Below are positions 8,018 to 16,222 of a stretch of DNA of 64,000 nucleotides, one piece after another. Source of the DNA: Planctomycetota bacterium. GTDB taxonomy: Bacteria > Planctomycetota > UBA1135 > UBA2386. The notes below the pieces were generated by a model that saw nothing but the letters and a program-made list of their open reading frames with translations, searched no databases and was not told the DNA's origin. How positions within the stretch are numbered: position 1 is the stretch's first letter; each line of letters starts with the position of its first letter. Position numbers and translations under genes: made by a program. The DNA lies in NCBI GenBank assembly GCA_016716265.1, contig JADJWQ010000006.1, positions 1,054,001 through 1,118,000 of the forward strand, given 5' to 3'.

Positions 8018-9010
8018 ATGCCGGCCAACCTGACGCGACCGTTCCTGCGGGCGCGCGAGCGGTTCGAGGCGGCGACCGATCCGCACGAGCAGCTCGACGC
8101 GCTGCAGGAGATGCTGCGCGAGATCCCCAAGCACAAGGGGACGGAGCACCTGCAAGCCGACATCAAGCGGCGCATGAAGCAGGTGCGCGAGTCGCTGCAG
8201 AGCGACAAGCACAAGTCGAAGAGCGGCGTCTCCTTCCACGTCGACAAGGGCCGCCACCCGCAGGTGGCGGTGGTCGGCGGACCGAACACGGGCAAGTCAG
8301 CAGTCGTGTCCGCGCTGACCGGCGTCGACGTCGGCGTCGCGCCGTACCCGTACGCGACCCGCGAGCCGCACCCGGCGATCATGCCGTTCGAGAACGCGCG
8401 TGTGCAGCTCGTCGACCTGCCGCCGGTCGCCACCGAGCACATGGGCAGCTGGCTGCCGGGCATCGTGCGCGCTGCCGACGCGGCCCTGCTGGTCGTCGAC
8501 CTGACCGCGGACGATCTGCTCGAGGCGACCGAGGCGGTCCTGACCCGCCTCGCCGAGCAGAAGGTCTTCCTCGGCGCCGCGCCGGAGGAACGCCGCCAGG
8601 AGGTCGGCATCGCCGAGGTGCGCACGCTGATCGTGGCGACACACCGCGACGGCGCAGCGGCAGCGGACGCGGCGGAGATCTTCAACGAGCTGTACGGCGA
8701 CCGCTTCGCTCTGGTCGGGGTCGACGCGAGCCGGGGCGACGGGGTCGAGGACCTGCGGGGGGCGATCTGGCGCCTGCTCGACGTGATCCGGGCCGTGCCG
8801 AAGCCGCCAGGCCGACCCGCGGACGACGCCGATCCGATCGTCCTGCGACGCGGCAGCACCGTTCTCGACATGGCTCGCGTCGTGCACCGCGAGCTCGCCG
8901 AGCGCATCGAGAAGGCGCGCGTCTGGCACTCCGCCGACCACGCCGACGGCCAATGGGTCGGCCGCGACCACGTGCTCGCCGATCTGGAGGTCGTCGAGCT
9001 CGGCACCTGA
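8018..9010 (+). CDS. Obg/DRG-family GTPase with TGS domain
   Basis: The 330-residue product has an N-terminal coiled region and then a G domain: P-loop GGPNTGKSAVVSALTG, switch II VDLPPV in place of DLPG, and ATHRD in place of NKxD. The C-terminal TGS domain starts PIVLRRGSTVLDMARVVHRE and ends with the usual HVLADLEVVEL. This order is that of the DRG subgroup, ribosome-associated GTPases found mainly in archaea and eukaryotes and in some bacteria. The divergent G3 and G4 motifs suggest altered nucleotide specificity. It is divergent from tex. Confidence 0.8.
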   Translation: MPANLTRPFLRARERFEAATDPHEQLDALQEMLREIPKHKGTEHLQADIKRRMKQVRESLQSDKHKSKSGVSFHVDKGRHPQVAVVGGPNTGKSAVVSALTGVDVGVAPYPYATREPHPAIMPFENARVQLVDLPPVATEHMGSWLPGIVRAADAALLVVDLTADDLLEATEAVLTRLAEQKVFLGAAPEERRQEVGIAEVRTLIVATHRDGAAAADAAEIFNELYGDRFALVGVDASRGDGVEDLRGAIWRLLDVIRAVPKPPGRPADDADPIVLRRGSTVLDMARVVHRELAERIEKARVWHSADHADGQWVGRDHVLADLEVVELGT

Positions 9011-9038
9011 GGCGGGCGCCGCCCGAACCCACGGACGC

Positions 9039-9044
9039 TACACT
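9039..9044 (+). promoter_or_regulatory. TACACT box, possible -10 element
   Basis: The box ends 9 nt before ATG 9054. It is one of the TAnnnT series. Confidence 0.35.
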
Positions 9045-9053
9045 GCCGGGACC

Positions 9054-10313
9054 ATGTCCAGCCACGGCACGTCCCGATCCTGGGCGGCGCGCACGCTCGT
9101 GCTGCTCGTCGGCGTTCCGCTCGCCGCGCAGTCGACGCACATCGTCGGCCCCGGCGGCTTCGCGCAGATCGACCCGGCGATCCAGAGCGCGCAGCCGGGC
9201 GACACCGTGTTGATCACGGCGAGCGGCCGCTTCGAGCACTTCACGCTCGACCGCGGCGTGACCATCCGCGTCGACACCGGGCAGGTCGCCTACGTGTCGA
9301 ACGCGTTCCCGCCGATCCCGTACGGCACGACAAGGATCACGGTGCCGGCCGGCCAGACCGCGGAGCTGATCGGCATCCGCTTCGCACCCGACATACCGCT
9401 GGGCGGCACGTGGTTGCGCGGCCGCGTGCGCGTGCTGGGAGGCACGGTCGTGTTCCGGGACTGCTGGTTCGAGGGCGAGGTCGACGGCTGCGGCGGGGGC
9501 GTGCCGGCGCTCGAGATCGACAGTGCGCGGGTCGCCCTGCAGTTGTGCAGGGTGCTCGGCTTCGACCGCTACGGCTATGCGGTGCTGGCGCGCAACTCGA
9601 TCGTCAGCGCGTTCGACTCGACGTTCCGCGGCGGTGACGGCTGCTGGGACTCGTTCGCGTACGGCGCCGACGGCATCCGGCTGGTGGCGTCCTCGCTGCA
9701 CGGCAGCCGACTCGTCGTCGAGGGCGGCAGCACTCCGAGCCTCAATCCGAACTACGACGGTGGGCACGGGATCGTCGTCGACGCGACCTCCCGCCTGTGG
9801 CTCGCCGACGCGACCGTGACCGGCGGCGCCGGCGGCCCGCGCTCCGGCCGCGGCGGCGACGGGATCCACAATCTGTCGACCCGCGCCGTGGAGGCCACCC
9901 GGCTCACCGTGCGCGGCGGGCCGGGCTCGCCGCCGGGCGTGCCGACGGTCGGACCGATCGTCGACGTGCCCGAGCTCTGCGTCGCCTGGGCCACGCCGAC
10001 CGGCCCGGCGCTCGGCGCGACCTGGACGTTGCGGTTCCAGGTGCCGCCCGCGACTCCCGTCGCCGCGATCGCCGCACTCGAGCTCGCGGTCGCGACCGTC
10101 CCACAGCTCGCCGAGCCGCTCTGGCTCGCGCCCGCTCCCGGACCGGTCGTGTGGGCGTCCGCGAGCGCCGACCCGCAGGGCGACGTGTCGATCGCGATCG
10201 CGATCCCGGCATTCACCGCGCTGCGCGGCGAGCAGCTGTGGTTCCAGGGTGCCGCACTGCGCCCCGGTGGCCCCGTGCAGCTGTCCCCGTTGCTCGGCGG
10301 CCAGCTCTGGTAG
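9054..10313 (+). CDS. Secreted parallel beta-helix protein
   Basis: The 419-residue product has a signal peptide (TLVLLVGVPLAAQ). A right-handed beta-helix follows, starting HIVGPGGFAQIDPAIQSAQP, the usual opening of pectate-lyase-like repeats, with turns such as VVFRDCWFEGEV and IVSAFDSTFRGGDGC. The last 110 residues form the beta-sandwich module (DPQGDVSIAIAIPAFTALRG, then ELWFQGAALRP-like strands) seen in other secreted proteins of this window. No catalytic residues are recognised, so the enzyme activity, if any, is unknown. Confidence 0.75.
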   Translation: MSSHGTSRSWAARTLVLLVGVPLAAQSTHIVGPGGFAQIDPAIQSAQPGDTVLITASGRFEHFTLDRGVTIRVDTGQVAYVSNAFPPIPYGTTRITVPAGQTAELIGIRFAPDIPLGGTWLRGRVRVLGGTVVFRDCWFEGEVDGCGGGVPALEIDSARVALQLCRVLGFDRYGYAVLARNSIVSAFDSTFRGGDGCWDSFAYGADGIRLVASSLHGSRLVVEGGSTPSLNPNYDGGHGIVVDATSRLWLADATVTGGAGGPRSGRGGDGIHNLSTRAVEATRLTVRGGPGSPPGVPTVGPIVDVPELCVAWATPTGPALGATWTLRFQVPPATPVAAIAALELAVATVPQLAEPLWLAPAPGPVVWASASADPQGDVSIAIAIPAFTALRGEQLWFQGAALRPGGPVQLSPLLGGQLW

Positions 10314-10578
10314 CGGGCACCCACCCGATCGGCGAGCGATCCGGCGATCCGGCCGACGCACCCCGACCATCGCGCCGAGCTTCCAGGGGCGGCTGCTGCG
10401 GGGGACACCCGCGCGGTCCCGCGGTCCCGTCCGTACCATCGACGTGCCACCTCGCGGCGAGCTTCGGAAACGCGCGCCCGGCGCCCGCAGGCGACAGCCG
10501 GACTTCGCGGTCCAGGTCGACACGGAACGCCGCCAGGAGGCGAGGTGCTTCACGAGCTCCCGGCGCCACCAACGGCTC

Positions 10579-10618
10579 GCGTGACCGCAGCAGGGATCTC
10601 GTGGATCATCCGGGCTAG
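10579..10618 (+). repeat. 40-bp repeat related to the element in the sigma gene
   Basis: This segment matches 27102-27141 at 38 of 40 positions, which is the right end of the 180-bp inverted-repeat element. Looser similarity continues about 15 bp further left. The matching left arm is not found here, so this copy is partial. Its last bases (ctag) form part of a TAGACT box 11 nt before ATG 10633. Confidence 0.75.
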
Positions 10619-10621
10619 ACT
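10616..10621 (+). promoter_or_regulatory. TAGACT box, possible -10 element made by the repeat end
   Basis: The box ends 11 nt before ATG 10633. The first three bases come from the 40-bp repeat. Confidence 0.35.
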
Positions 10622-10632
10622 CCCGGCCCGAC

Positions 10633-11076
10633 ATGAAGACGCGGCACCGGCTGCCGAGCGCGCTCGGCGGTTTCGTGGTGGTGATGACTTGCGCATGCGT
10701 CGTCAACTTCGTCGCGCAGATCGCGATGGTGTTCCTCGACGTCCTGACTCGCCTCGAGAGCAGCTCTGCCGCGATCCTGGCGCTGTGGTTCGTGACCGGC
10801 GTGTTCACGACGGTGTTCACGTGCGGCGACCTCGACGAGCCGTCCGGCGACGGCCGGTTTCGGGCGACGGTCGTGCTGTGGCTGTCCTGCGTCGCGGTCG
10901 TCGCCTCGATCGTCGCCGCATGCCTGGGTTGGCCCGGCGGCGATCCGCTCGAGTTCTCGCTGCTGTTCACCAACGTCTGGGTCGTGATCGCCTGCTTCCT
11001 CGGCGCCGGCGTGATGGCCTCGGTGCTGCGCCTGGCGACGGCTCCGAGTTCGCGAGGCGGACGGGAACGTGGCTGA
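10633..11076 (+). CDS. Small four-helix membrane protein, unknown function
   Basis: The 147-residue product has four hydrophobic segments at about residues 11-35, 44-63, 76-96 and 105-133, with a short acidic loop (CGDLDEPSGDGR) between the second and third. No known family is recognised. Coding is supported by GC3 bias, clean helix pattern and a TAGACT box upstream. Its role is unknown. Confidence 0.65.
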   Translation: MKTRHRLPSALGGFVVVMTCACVVNFVAQIAMVFLDVLTRLESSSAAILALWFVTGVFTTVFTCGDLDEPSGDGRFRATVVLWLSCVAVVASIVAACLGWPGGDPLEFSLLFTNVWVVIACFLGAGVMASVLRLATAPSSRGGRERG

Positions 11077-12012
11077 CGCGCGGCTCTCCCCATTGACGCG
11101 CTGCGGGCGACCGTCCGGCGGTGTCTCGAACGATGCGGAGCGGGACCGTTCCGTGTCGGCGGTGATCGCGACGCGTGCGACGTGCGCGGGCCAGCCGCGT
11201 CGGGTCAGCTGCCACCGACCCACGATCCGGGTGGAGCGGCAGCGGCGCGTCCCGCCCGATCCGCTCGCGCTGGTGAGTGCCCGTCGCCACCGCGGGACCA
11301 GGCCGGCACTGCAGGAATGAGCACTGCATGAATGAGCACTGCGGGAATCAGCACTGCAGCAATCAGCACTGCATGAGTCAGCACTGCAGGAAGTCCGCAC
11401 TTCGACGGTCGGGACCGGCACCTGTCCGAGCGGTGTCCGGTGCGCGCCGACGAGGGTCGGATCCCACCGCATCGTGGCAGCAACGGCGCCGACAGGTGTC
11501 GCGACCGCGTCGCCGGCCGGCAATGGTCCTCTCGACGACGATCGTCCGTACGTGCGTCCGGATGCTGCCGAGACCAGCTCCTCCCGGGGGGCGCGCCCGA
11601 TCCCGACCTCGTGGAGCGGCCCCGCGCCGACCTGCTGGCGAGCAGCAGGGTCCCGGTGCCACCGCACGACACCATCCGCACCGAAGGTGCGTCCAGCACG
11701 TCCTGCCCAGGTGGTATGGGCTCCCCGTGTTCATCGCCCCCCCACATCTCGTCGCGTCGATACCCGCCATCCGACACCGGGAGATCCTCCCGAGCAGCGC
11801 GACGGAGGAACTCGGCGAGCGAGCCATACGGGCCGCGACCCTGCCGTCGCGGTGCCAGGGCGCCGCGCTCGCAACGCGTGACCCCTGCGTGCAGGTCCGC
11901 CGCTCGGCGGGCGACCTTGACGCCCTCGCGACCCGTTCATACCGTCCCCCGCGCATCGGCCGGACGGCCGACAGGTCGCCGGTGCGATCGTCACGAACCA
12001 CACGGAGTTGCA
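11077..12012. other. 936-bp gene-free region with a minisatellite
   Basis: Only Arg/Pro-rich spurious reading frames are present in both strands. The one structured element is the 15-bp tandem array at 11306-11395. Base composition is less regular than in nearby genes. It may be decayed DNA. Confidence 0.55.
11306..11395. repeat. 15-bp minisatellite, six units
   Basis: Six tandem units of 15 bp follow the pattern GCACTGCAGGAATGA, with substitutions at a few positions. The period is a multiple of three and both strands read as pentapeptide repeats (for example CSADS/CSAHS on the minus strand), but no start codon, flanking coding signal or known domain accompanies it. It is best described as a minisatellite, perhaps the remnant of a pentapeptide-repeat gene. 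Confidence 0.85.
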
Positions 12013-12321
12013 ATGGCTCACAAGGACGACGTCGTGCGCTTGTTCAAGGGTCGCGGCTGGACCGTCGGCGCGGGAGGCGACGTCTACTTCCCTGCGCAGG
12101 GCAAGCCGCACCTGCACCTGCGGGTCATGTCCGGCATGAACGAGTTCGGACGGCTCGTGCAGTGGATGAGCTTCCTGGTGGTCAGCCGGCCGCCAGGCGA
12201 GGGGGCGAACACCTACCTCGTGCGCAACGGCGTCGAGGTGCCGGGTGCAATCGACGGTCTCGGCCGGGGCGAGATCAAGACCGAGGCGACCGCGGTCTGT
12301 CGTAACGTCGGCGTACCGTGA
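12013..12321 (+). CDS. Small hypothetical protein (102 residues)
   Basis: The product starts MAHKDDVVRLFKGRGWTVG and contains a central HLHLRVMSGMNEFGRLVQWM stretch. It has no signal peptide or membrane segment. Codon bias fits a real gene and the amino-acid composition is balanced, unlike the Arg/Pro-rich frames around it. No family is recognised. ATG 12013 is the first start at which the sequence looks coding; the same frame is open far upstream but only as noise. Confidence 0.6.
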   Translation: MAHKDDVVRLFKGRGWTVGAGGDVYFPAQGKPHLHLRVMSGMNEFGRLVQWMSFLVVSRPPGEGANTYLVRNGVEVPGAIDGLGRGEIKTEATAVCRNVGVP

Positions 12322-12474
12322 GGCAGCCGGCCGGCCGCCAGTCCCGGTGCGGCGGCAGTCCCGGCCCACTGGACGGCGAGCGCGGCGATGGCGCGCGGTG
12401 TGCACTCCCCTCTACGGGCCTGGGCGGCTAGCGTGTCCGCGCCGAGCCCGCCCCGCCTCGACCCGTTCCGTCGC

Positions 12475-13974
12475 ATGCGCACCCGCTCGCTGCACCGCCC
12501 CGCACTCTACGCGCTCCCCGCAGTCCTCGCCGCATCGATCCCGGCACAGCAGACGTTCCGCTTCGCCCGTGAGAACGTGCTCGGCACGTCGCTGACGCTG
12601 AGCGTCGCGACCGACGATCGCGCGACAGCCGAACGCGTCGAAACGGTCGTATTGGACGAGATCGAGCGTCTCGCGCGCGTGCTCAGCCGTTGGGACACCG
12701 ACTCCGAGTTGAGCCGGTTCGCCGCGAGCTCCGGACCTACCGAGCTGTCCGGCGACCTGCTCGCGGTGCTCGGTGCCTGTGAGACCTGGCGTCGCGCGTC
12801 CGGCGGCGCGTTCGAGCCGGGTATCGCGCTGTTGACCAGGCTGTGGCAGGACGCGAGCGGACGCGAGCCATCCGCCGAGGCGATCGCAGCTGCCGTCGCA
12901 CGGCTCGCCGGGCCGCAATGGAAGATCGACCCCGAGGTACGGACCGGCACGCGGCTCGGCGACGTGCCGTTCGACGTCGACGGCCTCGCCAAGGGCTACA
13001 TCCTCGATCGCGCCTGTGAGCGTGCGCTCGCGGACGTCGACGGCGCTCGCGGCATCCTGCTCGAGATCGGCGGGGACGTGCGCGCGGTCGGCGACGGCGA
13101 TTGGACGATCGGGATCACCGATCCGCGGCACCCGGCCGACAATGATCACCCGCTGTGCAGGATCGTCCTGCACGGCGGCGCGATCGCCACGAGCGGAGGC
13201 TACGCACGCGGCTTCGACATCAAGGGCGAGCACCTCTCGCACATCATCGACCCGCGCACGGGCCGCCCCGCGCACGCGGTGATCGGTGACAGCGTGATCG
13301 CGGCCGACGCGACGACCGCCGACGCGCTGGCGACGATCCTCAACGTGCTCTCGCCCACCGACGGCCTGGCGCTGATCGCGCGGACGCCCGGGACCGAAGG
13401 GGTCATCGTGACGCACGACGGCGACGTCCTGCGCAGCGAGGGCTTCGACGCACACCTGACCGCCGCCGGCATCTCGTCGGCCGGCGCAACGTCGAGCGCG
13501 TGGCCCGAGCACGGGGCGCTGATCGTCGAGTTCGAGCTCGCGACGCCAACCCAGGGCGGGCGCCGGCGCGGCGGCGGCAAGCGGCCCTACGTCGCGGTGT
13601 GGATCGAGGACCCGGACGGCCACCCGTGCCGCACGCTGTGCCTGTGGATCGAGAGCGAACGCTGGCTGCGCGACCTGCGCCGCTGGAGCCGGCTCCACGG
13701 CAACCAACGCGACCTCGTCGACGCAGTCTCGCGCGCGACGCGACGACCGGGCGCCTACTCGCTGACCTGGGACGGGCTCGACGACGCGGGCCACGCGCTG
13801 CCACCCGGTGACTACGTCGTGCTGATCGAGGCGGTCCGCGAGCACGGCACCTATCAGCTGATGCGCCAGGCGGTGACGATCGACGGCCGCGCGTTCGAGA
13901 GGGTGCTCGCCGGCAACGTCGAGGTCGCCGGTGCGAGGGTCCGCTTCGCGGTCAATGCGGAGAGCTCACGGTGA
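12475..13974 (+). CDS. apbE: FAD:protein FMN transferase (ApbE) fused to a DUF2271-like domain
   Basis: The 499-residue exported protein has a signal peptide (ALYALPAVLAASIPAQQ). The ApbE domain (about residues 25-330) shows LSRWDTDSELSRFAAS, DVDGLAKGYILDRA, HIIDPRTGRPAH and ADATTADALAT, which match the flavin-binding and Mg-binding motifs of ApbE. ApbE links FMN covalently to Thr of electron-transfer proteins in the periplasm. The C-terminal part (about 345-490; YVAVWIEDPDGHPCRTLCLW, then GAYSLTWDGLDDAGHALPPG) matches DUF2271, a domain seen in flavin-linked redox operons. Its stop overlaps the GTG of the PepSY-type gene. ATG 12475 places the signal peptide at the N-terminus. Confidence 0.85.
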   Translation: MRTRSLHRPALYALPAVLAASIPAQQTFRFARENVLGTSLTLSVATDDRATAERVETVVLDEIERLARVLSRWDTDSELSRFAASSGPTELSGDLLAVLGACETWRRASGGAFEPGIALLTRLWQDASGREPSAEAIAAAVARLAGPQWKIDPEVRTGTRLGDVPFDVDGLAKGYILDRACERALADVDGARGILLEIGGDVRAVGDGDWTIGITDPRHPADNDHPLCRIVLHGGAIATSGGYARGFDIKGEHLSHIIDPRTGRPAHAVIGDSVIAADATTADALATILNVLSPTDGLALIARTPGTEGVIVTHDGDVLRSEGFDAHLTAAGISSAGATSSAWPEHGALIVEFELATPTQGGRRRGGGKRPYVAVWIEDPDGHPCRTLCLWIESERWLRDLRRWSRLHGNQRDLVDAVSRATRRPGAYSLTWDGLDDAGHALPPGDYVVLIEAVREHGTYQLMRQAVTIDGRAFERVLAGNVEVAGARVRFAVNAESSR

Positions 13975-14573
13975 CGCTCGCGCCCCCGCGCCGGCGATTC
14001 GCGTTCTGGCTGCGCTGGATCCACGTCTACGTATCGATGATCGGGTTCCTGGCGCTGCTCGGCTTCGCGGTCACCGGGCTGACGCTCAATCACGCCGAGG
14101 CGTTCGAGGGCGAGCCGCCCGAGCCGACCGAGCTGAGCGGCCAGCTCGACGAGACACTGCTGCCGGACGACGACGCGCTGCTCGACCGGCTCGCGATCGT
14201 CGAGGCGTTGCGGGGCGCGCACCCGATCCACGGCGCCGTCCACGACTTCATCGTCGATCCCGACCAGCTGGTGATCGTCTTCAAGGCCCCCGGCTACTCC
14301 GCGGACGCCGTGATCGGTCGCCCGCTCGGCGACTACACGATGACGACCCAGGCGCGGGGCGCCTGGGCCGTCCTCGACGATCTGCACAAGGGTCGCGACG
14401 CGGGGCCCGCGTGGTCGATCGTCGTCGACGCGTCGGCGGCGCTGATGGCATTGACGTCGCTGACCGGCATCTGGCTGCTGCTGTACGTGAAGAAACGGCG
14501 TGGCCCGGCGCTGTGGGCCGGCCTCGCGGGCGCGCTCACGCTGGTCGCCGTCTGGTGGCTCTCCGTGCCGTGA
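13971..14573 (+). CDS. PepSY-associated membrane protein, partner of ApbE
   Basis: The 200-residue product has a first membrane helix starting FWLRWIHVYVSMIGFLALL, where the RxxH/H pattern resembles PepSY-TM haem- or flavin-linked proteins. A periplasmic loop ends in VLDDLHKGRD, and two more helices lie near the C-terminus. The GTG start at 13971 overlaps the TGA of apbE, so the two are translationally coupled. Such pairs usually move electrons across the inner membrane to a flavinylated periplasmic protein. No flavinylation motif (S/T-G-A-S/T-x-T) is visible in this protein. Confidence 0.7.
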   Translation: MTLAPPRRRFAFWLRWIHVYVSMIGFLALLGFAVTGLTLNHAEAFEGEPPEPTELSGQLDETLLPDDDALLDRLAIVEALRGAHPIHGAVHDFIVDPDQLVIVFKAPGYSADAVIGRPLGDYTMTTQARGAWAVLDDLHKGRDAGPAWSIVVDASAALMALTSLTGIWLLLYVKKRRGPALWAGLAGALTLVAVWWLSVP

Positions 14574-14624
14574 CGGCGTGCGGGCACGCTGCGATTCTGC
14601 GTGGGTCGCGCGCCGCGGCCGCGC

Positions 14625-14630
14625 TACCGT
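14625..14630 (+). promoter_or_regulatory. TACCGT box, possible -10 element
   Basis: The box ends 7 nt before ATG 14638, which would give an almost leaderless transcript. Confidence 0.3.
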
Positions 14631-14637
14631 TCCGGCC

Positions 14638-15231
14638 ATGTCCGGATCCGAGCCCGCGCACGGCGACGAGCCCGTGCCGCCCACGACCAACATCACCGTC
14701 GCCGAACGGGCGGCCGAACGCACCGAGAACTACCTCGATGCCTACGGTCTCGTCGGCGAGTGGATCCGCTTCGCCGACGCCAAGGCGGCGGTCGTGCTGA
14801 CCGTCGATGGCGCGCTCGCGAGCATCCTGCTGCCTACGCTGGGCACGCTGCGCACGACGTCCGGTCCGCTCGCGACCACCGGGGTCGTGCTGTTCACGAT
14901 CTGGGCCGTGCTGACCGTCGTGTCGGGCCTGTTCGCCGTGTGGTGCGTGCTGCCGTTGCGCAAGCGCGGCGAGCACCCGGCGCTCGGCCACTGCGACCGC
15001 TTCCATCCGGCCGCGATCTCGAGCCGCTACCGCGACGACGAGGTCGAGCGCTTCGTCGCCGATGCGCGCGACGGCGGCAGCGAGGCATTCGAGCGGCAGG
15101 TGTTGGCCGGCCTCCTGATCGACTCCCACATCTCGGCCGCGAAGTACGCCCGCGTCGCGACGGCGATCCGCGCGCTGGTCGTCGCCGCGCCGTTCGGCTT
15201 TGCCTACCTGCTCATGCTGCAGTTCGTGTAG
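14638..15231 (+). CDS. PycTM (DUF5706)-like membrane protein, orphan
   Basis: The 197-residue product matches the Pycsar effector transmembrane family layout. Its N-terminal helix contains WIRFADAKAAVVLTVDGALAS, followed by a second helix (VLFTIWAVLTVVSGLFAVW). A cytoplasmic part includes RYRDDEVERFVADA and LLIDSHISAAKYARVATAIR, and there is a C-terminal helix. In Pycsar defence, PycTM is triggered by cyclic CMP or UMP to disrupt the membrane. No nucleotide cyclase is adjacent; neighbours are a PepSY protein and an unrecognised convergent gene. It may therefore act in another nucleotide-signalled role. Family assignment rests on the pattern alone. Confidence 0.65.
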   Translation: MSGSEPAHGDEPVPPTTNITVAERAAERTENYLDAYGLVGEWIRFADAKAAVVLTVDGALASILLPTLGTLRTTSGPLATTGVVLFTIWAVLTVVSGLFAVWCVLPLRKRGEHPALGHCDRFHPAAISSRYRDDEVERFVADARDGGSEAFERQVLAGLLIDSHISAAKYARVATAIRALVVAAPFGFAYLLMLQFV

Positions 15232-16073
15232 GGCTCGATCCGACGCCGGCCGGGCCGCGGTGCGTCGAAGCCGACCACGTACGTGTTGTAGCGCGTCCGC
15301 AACGCCGGATCGCGCCCCGCACGGGAGCCGTCGAGCAACGCGTCGGCGACGCGGCGGGTCACCGGGAAGGCGGTCTGCAGCAGCGGACGGCCGGCTCGCG
15401 AGTCGTCGATCCAATGGACGAGCAGCGCGTACCGCGGCCGGACGACGTCGCGGCGGGCGTCGAGCGCGACCAGATCGGTGTGCAGGTGGACCGTCGCAGT
15501 CCCCGCGAGGCGCACGGTCTCGCGGATGCGTGCGACGCGTAGCCGGTCGAACGCGTAGCCGGCGAGTTCGGGCGCGACGGTGTCGCGGAGCGCTCGGAGC
15601 GCGCGCAGTGCGCTCGACCGGCGCACCCACGCGATATGGCCGAGGAGCCACGTCGCGTTGGTCAGCAGCGTGCCCGCGTGCGGCTCCGGGCGCAGCACCG
15701 GACGGCGCAGCGCGAGGCCGCGCTCGATGCGCGGCTCGGTCCAGCGCTCGCGCTTGAGACCGTACGGCGTCGGCAGTCGGCTCAGCAGGTAGCCGTAGGT
15801 GTGCAGCAGCCCGGCGTGGCAGACGTCGCCCGGCAGCTCGACGCCGGCGACCCGTCCGATCGCCGCCAGCAGCCGTGGCTCGACGATCGCCGCACCGACG
15901 TTCTCGTCCCGGTTGCGACTGAGGCCCCAGGCGGCCAACGTCGCCGGCTGGTCCCGCAACGCCGCGAGCTGGGCGTGCAGCGTCGGTGCGCGCGCGGCGA
16001 GCACCGCCGCGGCGCGTTCGGTGGAGCGCGTGCGCAGCAGCGCGCGAGCGAGGTCGTCGAAGCCGATCGTCAC
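15204..16073 (-). CDS. Hypothetical protein, 289 residues
   Basis: The product begins at a GTG (codons for MTIGFDDLARALL) because no ATG lies near the start of the coding-like sequence. It contains GDVCHAGLLHTYGYLLSRLP and TATVHLHTDLVALDARRD. There is no signal peptide or membrane helix, and no known family is recognised. The 3' end overlaps the convergent PycTM-like gene by 28 bp. The Arg-rich but well balanced sequence and its GC3 bias support coding. Confidence 0.6.
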   Translation of the reverse strand: MTIGFDDLARALLRTRSTERAAAVLAARAPTLHAQLAALRDQPATLAAWGLSRNRDENVGAAIVEPRLLAAIGRVAGVELPGDVCHAGLLHTYGYLLSRLPTPYGLKRERWTEPRIERGLALRRPVLRPEPHAGTLLTNATWLLGHIAWVRRSSALRALRALRDTVAPELAGYAFDRLRVARIRETVRLAGTATVHLHTDLVALDARRDVVRPRYALLVHWIDDSRAGRPLLQTAFPVTRRVADALLDGSRAGRDPALRTRYNTYVVGFDAPRPGRRRIEPYTNCSMSR

Positions 16074-16222
16074 TGCTCGGGAGCCTAACCCGTGTGATCC
16101 TCGAGTTCCCTGCCGGAGACCAGCGGACGGGAGGCGGGCCGACGCGGTGCGTGGGAACCAGATTGACGGATCCGGACGGCGGCGCGACGGTGTCGCGAAC
16201 CCGGAGTCCACGGAGCAGTCGA

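Larger units (their letters stand above)
10314..10632. other. Intergenic region holding a repeat-derived promoter area
   Basis: No gene is supported here. The right end holds the 40-bp repeat at 10579-10618 and the TAGACT box at 10616-10621. The rest is GC-rich sequence with no coding signal. Confidence 0.6.

Noticed and set aside
5098..9213. 1371-codon plus-strand reading frame antisense to tex
   Set aside because: It is Arg/Pro/Asp-rich, crosses several true genes on both strands and lies opposite tex with the wrong codon-position bias. Long antisense frames are expected at this GC content.
11306..11395. Tandem 15-bp units as a CRISPR array
   Set aside because: Units are directly adjacent with no spacers, and no cas gene is present.
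15204..16073. Nucleotide cyclase partner for the PycTM-like protein
   Set aside because: No class III cyclase motifs can be seen in the convergent gene.
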